Positions 13,156-16,691 of a DNA stretch of 16,691 nucleotides are shown here, piece after piece. A program made the position numbers and the translations under genes. The stretch is from Modestobacter sp. (GTDB lineage Bacteria > Actinomycetota > Actinomycetes > Mycobacteriales > Geodermatophilaceae). The notes beneath the pieces were generated by a model. The model was not told the DNA's origin, did not search any database, and saw nothing but the letters and a program-made list of their open reading frames with translations. The stretch spans positions 1 to 16,691 of the forward strand of contig JAOPVN010000159.1 in NCBI GenBank assembly GCA_025966175.1, given 5' to 3'. The stretch's first letter is position 1, and the number at the start of each line of letters is the position of its first letter.

Positions 13156-13994
13156 AGGCGCACCTCGCCGGTGACGCACGTGGCGCACGCGCCGCCGACC
13201 CAGGTCTCGCCGTCCTCCTGCCGGACCGAGATCAGGCCGCGGCGTCCCACCCGGCTGCCCTGGGCGGCGCGATAGGCCGTCGGCGCGGCCCCGGTACCGA
13301 TCAGCCACTGGGCCACGCTGGCGTTGAGGCTGCCCGTGACCGGGTCCTCGCGGACGCCGATGGGCCCGCAGAACGCGCGCAGCTCGAACTGCTCGGACGC
13401 ACCGGCGGGATGTGCGCCGACCGCCCCGATCATGAGGTCGGTCATCTGGGCGTCGTCGGGTTCCAGGGCCAGCACCTCGGCGGCGGTGGCGAGCTGGACG
13501 GCGGCCCAGCCGGGCCCGTTGTCCACCCACTGGTGGGCGATGACGGCATCGGCGTCGATGCGCAGCCCGCGCGCGATCCGGGCCAGGAGGTCCTCGTCCA
13601 GCGGTCCGGTCCGCACCGGCGTCGGGGCCTGGAAGCTGAGGTCACCCGCCTCGCCCCGCAGTTCGACCAGGCCCATCGCGCACTCCTGGACCAGCACGTC
13701 CCGGCGGCGCGGCGAACCACCGGCGGTCAGCCAGGCGTGCGCCGACCCGAGCGTCGGGTGCCCGGCGAAGGGGATCTCCCCGCCGGGGGTGAAGATCCGC
13801 AGCCGGTAGTCCGCCTCGGGCGTGGTGGGGGGCAGCACGAACGTCGTCTCGGAGAGGTTGGTCCACCGGGCGAAGTGGGCCATCGCGTCGTCGGTGAGGT
13901 CGCTCCCGTCCAGGACGACGGCGACCGGGTTGCCCTGGTAGGGCTCGGCCCCGAACACGTCGACCTGGGCGAAGGCGCGGGCGCGCTGCGGCAT
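13152..13994 (-). CDS. PhzF family isomerase/epimerase
   Basis: A 280-aa protein of the PhzF family, named after trans-2,3-dihydro-3-hydroxyanthranilate isomerase of phenazine synthesis; most members are of unknown substrate. It opens with the signature QVDVFGAEPYQGNPVAVVLDG, followed by the catalytic Glu in NLSETTF (E49), FAGHPTLGSAHAWL, and, in the C-terminal half, DPVTGSLNASVAQWL. The two halves have the duplicated diaminopimelate-epimerase-like fold. No phenazine genes surround it, so a role in phenazine synthesis is not supported. ATG 13994 starts immediately before the conserved domain; an in-frame GTG at 14051 would add an RTRTRT-rich stretch encoded by a hexamer repeat and seems unlikely. 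It lies downstream of the quinone oxidoreductase gene but is separated by a hairpin. Confidence 0.92.
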   Translation of the reverse strand: MPQRARAFAQVDVFGAEPYQGNPVAVVLDGSDLTDDAMAHFARWTNLSETTFVLPPTTPEADYRLRIFTPGGEIPFAGHPTLGSAHAWLTAGGSPRRRDVLVQECAMGLVELRGEAGDLSFQAPTPVRTGPLDEDLLARIARGLRIDADAVIAHQWVDNGPGWAAVQLATAAEVLALEPDDAQMTDLMIGAVGAHPAGASEQFELRAFCGPIGVREDPVTGSLNASVAQWLIGTGAAPTAYRAAQGSRVGRRGLISVRQEDGETWVGGACATCVTGEVRL

Positions 13995-14010
13995 CTGCGG
14001 GCTCTCTTCG

Positions 14011-14028
14011 GTGCGGGTGCGGGTGCGG
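14011..14028. repeat. Three tandem hexamers upstream of the PhzF gene
   Basis: GTGCGG occurs three times in a row, followed by a partial copy. It lies 16 nt before the PhzF start, between gene and putative terminator. Slippage here would change spacing upstream of the start. Confidence 0.7.
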
Positions 14029-14080
14029 GGTGCTGGTCGGTCTGCCGTCACCCTGGCATCCCGGCCGGGTGGGTCGAGCA

Positions 14081-14101
14081 GTCCACTGCGGACCGGTGGA
14101 C
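14081..14101 (-). terminator. Hairpin directly after the quinone oxidoreductase stop
   Basis: GTCCAC (14081-14086) and GTGGAC (14096-14101) form a 6-bp stem, extendable by a G-U pair, immediately past the TAG stop on the minus strand. Modest in strength and without a U-tract. Confidence 0.4.
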
Positions 14102-15094
14102 CTAGGCCTCGGGCAGCAGCAGCACCTTGCCGATGTGGTCGCTGGCCTCCAGCAGGGCGTGCGCCTCCGCGGCCCGCGACATCGGCAGCCGGCGGTCCAC
14201 GATCGGGCGGACGACGCCCCGTTCGACGTCCGGCCACACGTCGTGCAGCACCGCGGCGACGATCTCCGCCTTGCCCCCGGGCCCGGTCGCCGGCCGGGAG
14301 CGCAGCGTCGTCGCGGCGACCGACGCCCGCTTGCGCATCAGCTTGCCGAGGTCCAGCTCGGCCTTGGTGCCGCCCTGCATGCCGATGCCGACCATCCGTC
14401 CGCCGGTGGCCAGGACGTCGACGTTCCGGGCCAGGTACTTGGCGCCCATGATGTCCAGGACGACGTCGGCCCCGTGCCCGTCGGTCGCGTTCTTCACCAC
14501 CTCGACGAAGTCCTCGTCCCGGTAGTTGACTCCGATCTCGGCACCCAGCTCCCGGCAGAAGGCGAGCTTCTCGGCGCTGCCGGCGGTGGTCGCGACCCGG
14601 GCGCCGGCGCGGGCGGCCAGCTGGATGGCCATGGTGCCGATCCCGCTGGCGCCGCCGTGCACGAGGAACACCTCGCCGGCGCGCAGCCCGGCCAGCATGA
14701 ACACGTTGGACCAGACGGTGCAGGTGACCTCCGGCAGCGCGGCCGCGGTGGCCAGCTCCACGCCGGCAGGCTTCGGCAGCAGCTGACCGGGGGGGACGGC
14801 GACCCGCTCGGCGTACCCGCCGCCGGACAGCAGCGCGCAGACCTCGTCGCCGACCGCCCAGCCGGTCACGTCCGCGCCGACCTCGCTGATGACGCCGCTG
14901 CACTCCAGCCCGAGGATCCCGCTGGCCCCCGGCGGGGGCGGGTAGTTCCCCTGGCGCTGGAGCAGGTCCGCCCGGTTGACCGCGGCGGCGGCGACGTCGA
15001 CGAGCACCTCGCCCGGGCCGCAGACGGGGTCGGGGACCTCGCCCCAGCCGAGGACCTCCGGCCCACCGGGCTCGCTGATCGTGACCGCACGCAT
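14102..15094 (-). CDS. Zinc-free NAD(P)H quinone oxidoreductase (PIG3-type MDR family)
   Basis: A 330-aa medium-chain dehydrogenase/reductase that would reduce quinones or activated alkenes with NAD(P)H in the cytoplasm. The N-terminal MRAVTISEPGGPEVL and AVNRADLLQRQGNYPPPPGA are typical of the p53-inducible-gene-3-like quinone oxidoreductase subfamily. The Rossmann motif is HGGASGIGTMAIQLA (146-160). The catalytic and structural zinc ligands of alcohol dehydrogenases are absent. It ends with HIGKVLLLPEA, as in the family. ATG 15094 is supported by TAGGGT exactly 6 nt upstream. A wide range of physiological substrates is possible, most likely detoxification of reactive carbonyls or quinones. 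Confidence 0.94.
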   Translation of the reverse strand: MRAVTISEPGGPEVLGWGEVPDPVCGPGEVLVDVAAAAVNRADLLQRQGNYPPPPGASGILGLECSGVISEVGADVTGWAVGDEVCALLSGGGYAERVAVPPGQLLPKPAGVELATAAALPEVTCTVWSNVFMLAGLRAGEVFLVHGGASGIGTMAIQLAARAGARVATTAGSAEKLAFCRELGAEIGVNYRDEDFVEVVKNATDGHGADVVLDIMGAKYLARNVDVLATGGRMVGIGMQGGTKAELDLGKLMRKRASVAATTLRSRPATGPGGKAEIVAAVLHDVWPDVERGVVRPIVDRRLPMSRAAEAHALLEASDHIGKVLLLPEA

Positions 15095-15100
15095 GCCCCG

Positions 15101-15106
15101 ACCCTA
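15101..15106 (-). promoter_or_regulatory. -10 element of the quinone oxidoreductase gene (leaderless start)
   Basis: On the minus strand TAGGGT ends exactly 6 nt before ATG 15094. No Shine-Dalgarno sequence lies between them. Confidence 0.6.
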
Positions 15107-15177
15107 AAGGGCGCCCCGTGGCCCGCTCCTTCGGCCCGGCCCCCTCCTTGACGTGTCCGAGACTGCGAGGGCACCAG

Positions 15178-15189
15178 GAGGGATCCCTC
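15178..15189 (-). terminator. 12-bp palindrome just after the esterase stop
   Basis: GAGGGATCCCTC is a perfect palindrome one base beyond the minus-strand TGA of the esterase. It could fold into a short hairpin or mark a binding site; weak evidence for termination. Confidence 0.3.
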
Positions 15190-15190
15190 T

Positions 15191-16138
15191 TCAGTCGAGG
15201 GCGGTGCGCTGCTCGGTGACCAGCTCGGCCAGCGCCTGCGGGGCGCTGCGGCACAGCCGCGGGAAGCTGAGGTACCCGTGCGGCATCCCGGTGTACTCGG
15301 TGACCCGCACCGGCACCCCGGCGGCCCGCAGCGCCGTCGCGTACCGCAGGCCGTCGTCCCGCAGCGGGTCGTGCTCGGCCACCTGCACCAGCGCGGGCGG
15401 CAGCCCGCTGAGGTCGTCGGCGAACAGCGGCGACGCGTAGGGCTGCCGCGGGTCCGCGTCGCCCAGGTAGTGCGCACGGAAGGCCAGCATGTCGGCCTTG
15501 GTGAGCACCGGCGCCGAGGCGTTCTCCTCGATCGAGGCGCTGGCCATGGTGAGGTCGGTGGCCGGGTACAGCAGCCCCTGGTGGGCGATCGCCGGCCCGG
15601 ATCGGTCCCGGGCCATCAGGCTGACGACGGCGGCGAGGTTGCCACCGGCGCTGTCGCCCATGACCGCCACCCGGCCCGGGTCGGCACCGAGCTCCGCGGC
15701 CCGGGCGACCACGTCGACCAGCGCCGCGTAGCAGTCCTCGGCCGCGGCGGGGAACCGGTGACCGGGTGCCAGTCGGTAGTCGACCGAGACGACCACCGCG
15801 TCCAGGCCGGCCGCCACCGAGCTGCACAGCCAGTCGGCCATGTCGAGGCCGCCGAGCACCCAGCCGCCGCCGTGGAAGTTGACCACCAGCGGCCGGGGAC
15901 CGGCGGCAGGGCGCTCCCGCCGGTACACCCGGATCGGCAGCGGGCCGGTCTGGCCCGCTGCCGATCCGTCGGTCAGGCGGGTGCCCCGGGCCACCGCGCC
16001 GAACACCAGGTCGGTGACCGGGTTGTGGCCCAGCTGCTGGGTCTGCACCTTCTGCACCCGGGCGTCGTCCATCGTCGCGATGGACGACAGCCGGGCGAGC
16101 CGGCCGAAGACCCGTACTCGCAGGTCCAGGTCGGTCAC
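15191..16138 (-). CDS. Alpha/beta hydrolase, hormone-sensitive-lipase family esterase
   Basis: A 315-aa serine esterase of the HSL (family IV) group, hydrolysing short to medium acyl esters. The oxyanion-hole motif HGGGW is at 89-93, the nucleophile Ser163 in GDSAGG, and the remaining triad members are Asp257 (EHDPLRDDG) and His287 (GMPHGYLSF). No signal peptide is seen, so it is probably cytoplasmic. GTG 16138 begins 4 nt after the stop of the acyl-CoA synthetase gene, indicating an operon with translational coupling; no good Shine-Dalgarno is apparent. Pairing with an acyl- or coumaroyl-type CoA ligase suggests that the esterase frees an acid which the ligase activates, an inference from position only. 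Confidence 0.93.
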   Translation of the reverse strand: MTDLDLRVRVFGRLARLSSIATMDDARVQKVQTQQLGHNPVTDLVFGAVARGTRLTDGSAAGQTGPLPIRVYRRERPAAGPRPLVVNFHGGGWVLGGLDMADWLCSSVAAGLDAVVVSVDYRLAPGHRFPAAAEDCYAALVDVVARAAELGADPGRVAVMGDSAGGNLAAVVSLMARDRSGPAIAHQGLLYPATDLTMASASIEENASAPVLTKADMLAFRAHYLGDADPRQPYASPLFADDLSGLPPALVQVAEHDPLRDDGLRYATALRAAGVPVRVTEYTGMPHGYLSFPRLCRSAPQALAELVTEQRTALD

Positions 16139-16142
16139 CGGC

Positions 16143-16691
16143 TCAGACCCGGCTCTTCAGGTCCTTGCGCAGGATCTTGCCGGCCGCGGACTTGGGCACC
16201 TGCTCGATGAACTCGACGAGCCGGATCTTCTTGTGCGGGGCGACGCGCTCGGCGATGAACGCCTTGACGTCGTCCGCACTGATCGACGACCCCGGCGAAC
16301 GGACGACGAACGCCTTCGGCAGCTCCTCGCCGCTCTCCTTGTCCAGGACGCCGATCACCGCGGCGTCCGCGATCTCCGGGTTGCCCAGCAGCTCGGCCTC
16401 CAGCTCGGCCGGCGCGACCTGGTAGCCCTTGTACTTGATCAGCTCCTTGACCCGGTCGACGACGGTGTAGCGGCCCTCGTCGTCGACGATCGCCACGTCG
16501 CCGGTGTGCAGCCAGCCCTCCTCGTCCAGGGTGTCGGCGGTGGCCTGCGGGTTGTTCAGGTAGCCCTTCATCACCTGCGGCCCGCGGACCCACAGCTCAC
16601 CGCGCTCGCCGGCGGCGGCGTCCTCGCCGGTGGCCGGGTCGATCAGCCGGCACTCGGTGTTGGGCAGCGCGTAGCCGACCGTGCCCTTGGG
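16143..16691 (-). CDS. AMP-forming acyl-CoA synthetase, C-terminal part (partial)
   Basis: Only the last 182 residues are in the window; the gene enters from the right edge. These enzymes activate a carboxylic acid with ATP and join it to CoA. Visible are the end of the N-terminal domain (ERGELWVRGPQVMKGYLNNP), the motif GWLHTGD, the hinge and A8 region VDRVKELIKYKGYQVAPAELE, and the C-terminal catalytic-lysine motif PKSAAGKILRKDL. The pattern resembles 4-coumarate-CoA ligase and related aryl or medium-chain ligases, but the substrate-binding part is missing. It is upstream of and co-directional with the HSL esterase, with a 4-nt gap. Confidence 0.95.
   Translation of the reverse strand, partial: PKGTVGYALPNTECRLIDPATGEDAAAGERGELWVRGPQVMKGYLNNPQATADTLDEEGWLHTGDVAIVDDEGRYTVVDRVKELIKYKGYQVAPAELEAELLGNPEIADAAVIGVLDKESGEELPKAFVVRSPGSSISADDVKAFIAERVAPHKKIRLVEFIEQVPKSAAGKILRKDLKSRV

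Noticed and set aside
15148..15153. TTGACG, a -35-like hexamer on the plus strand
   Set aside because: No matching -10 element or plus-strand gene follows; both flanking genes are on the minus strand.
13152..15827. 891-codon minus-strand frame that would fuse PhzF to upstream sequence
   Set aside because: Only the last 280 residues are real; the rest runs out of frame through the quinone oxidoreductase and esterase genes and is Arg/Gly-rich.

Overview
The base composition is very GC-rich and nearly every third codon position is G or C. Leaderless genes, a bacterial proteasome activator ending in GQYL, a GuaB1-type GMP reductase and a serS/pheA/metallopeptidase neighbourhood all point to a high-GC actinobacterium. 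A chemotaxis receptor with a flagellar-type promoter suggests a motile one. Geodermatophilaceae (Blastococcus, Modestobacter, Geodermatophilus) would fit, but that is an inference from gene content, not a database match.

Layout, left to right. (1) 1-2884, minus strand: two consecutive, visibly paralogous TPR-type proteins. The complete one ends in a GGDEF domain; the other is cut by the left edge of the window. (2) 3010-3981, plus: prephenate dehydratase (pheA). (3) 4105-6315, minus: guaB1 (GMP reductase) overlaps a small zincin metallopeptidase by 4 nt, followed by a stand-alone GroES-like protein. (4) 6375-9413, plus: serS and two HAD phosphatases in one overlapping unit, divergent from guaB1. 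(5) 9547-11196, plus: a methyl-accepting chemotaxis protein behind a sigma-28-like promoter. (6) 11263-11811, minus: bacterial proteasome activator. (7) 11910-13127, plus: a PLP enzyme of the cysteine-desulfurase-like class V group. (8) 13152-16691, minus: PhzF-family isomerase, zinc-free quinone oxidoreductase, HSL-type esterase, and the C-terminal third of an acyl-CoA synthetase cut by the right edge.

Most genes are housekeeping or widely distributed functions: aromatic amino acid synthesis, tRNA charging, purine salvage, proteostasis, c-di-GMP and chemotaxis signalling, and small-molecule detoxification or catabolism. I do not see a phage, IS element, CRISPR array, RNA gene or defence island, and no stretch over 300 bases lacks a gene. 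I found no clear case for a wholly new system.

The most informative signals are regulatory. Four genes have a TANNNT hexamer exactly 6 nt before the start codon, implying leaderless mRNAs. One receptor gene has a TGAA-N15-GCCGATAC element. pheA has nested inverted repeats over its -35 region. Two convergent gene pairs share inverted repeats that look like two-way terminators, one of them built from the two stop codons themselves.
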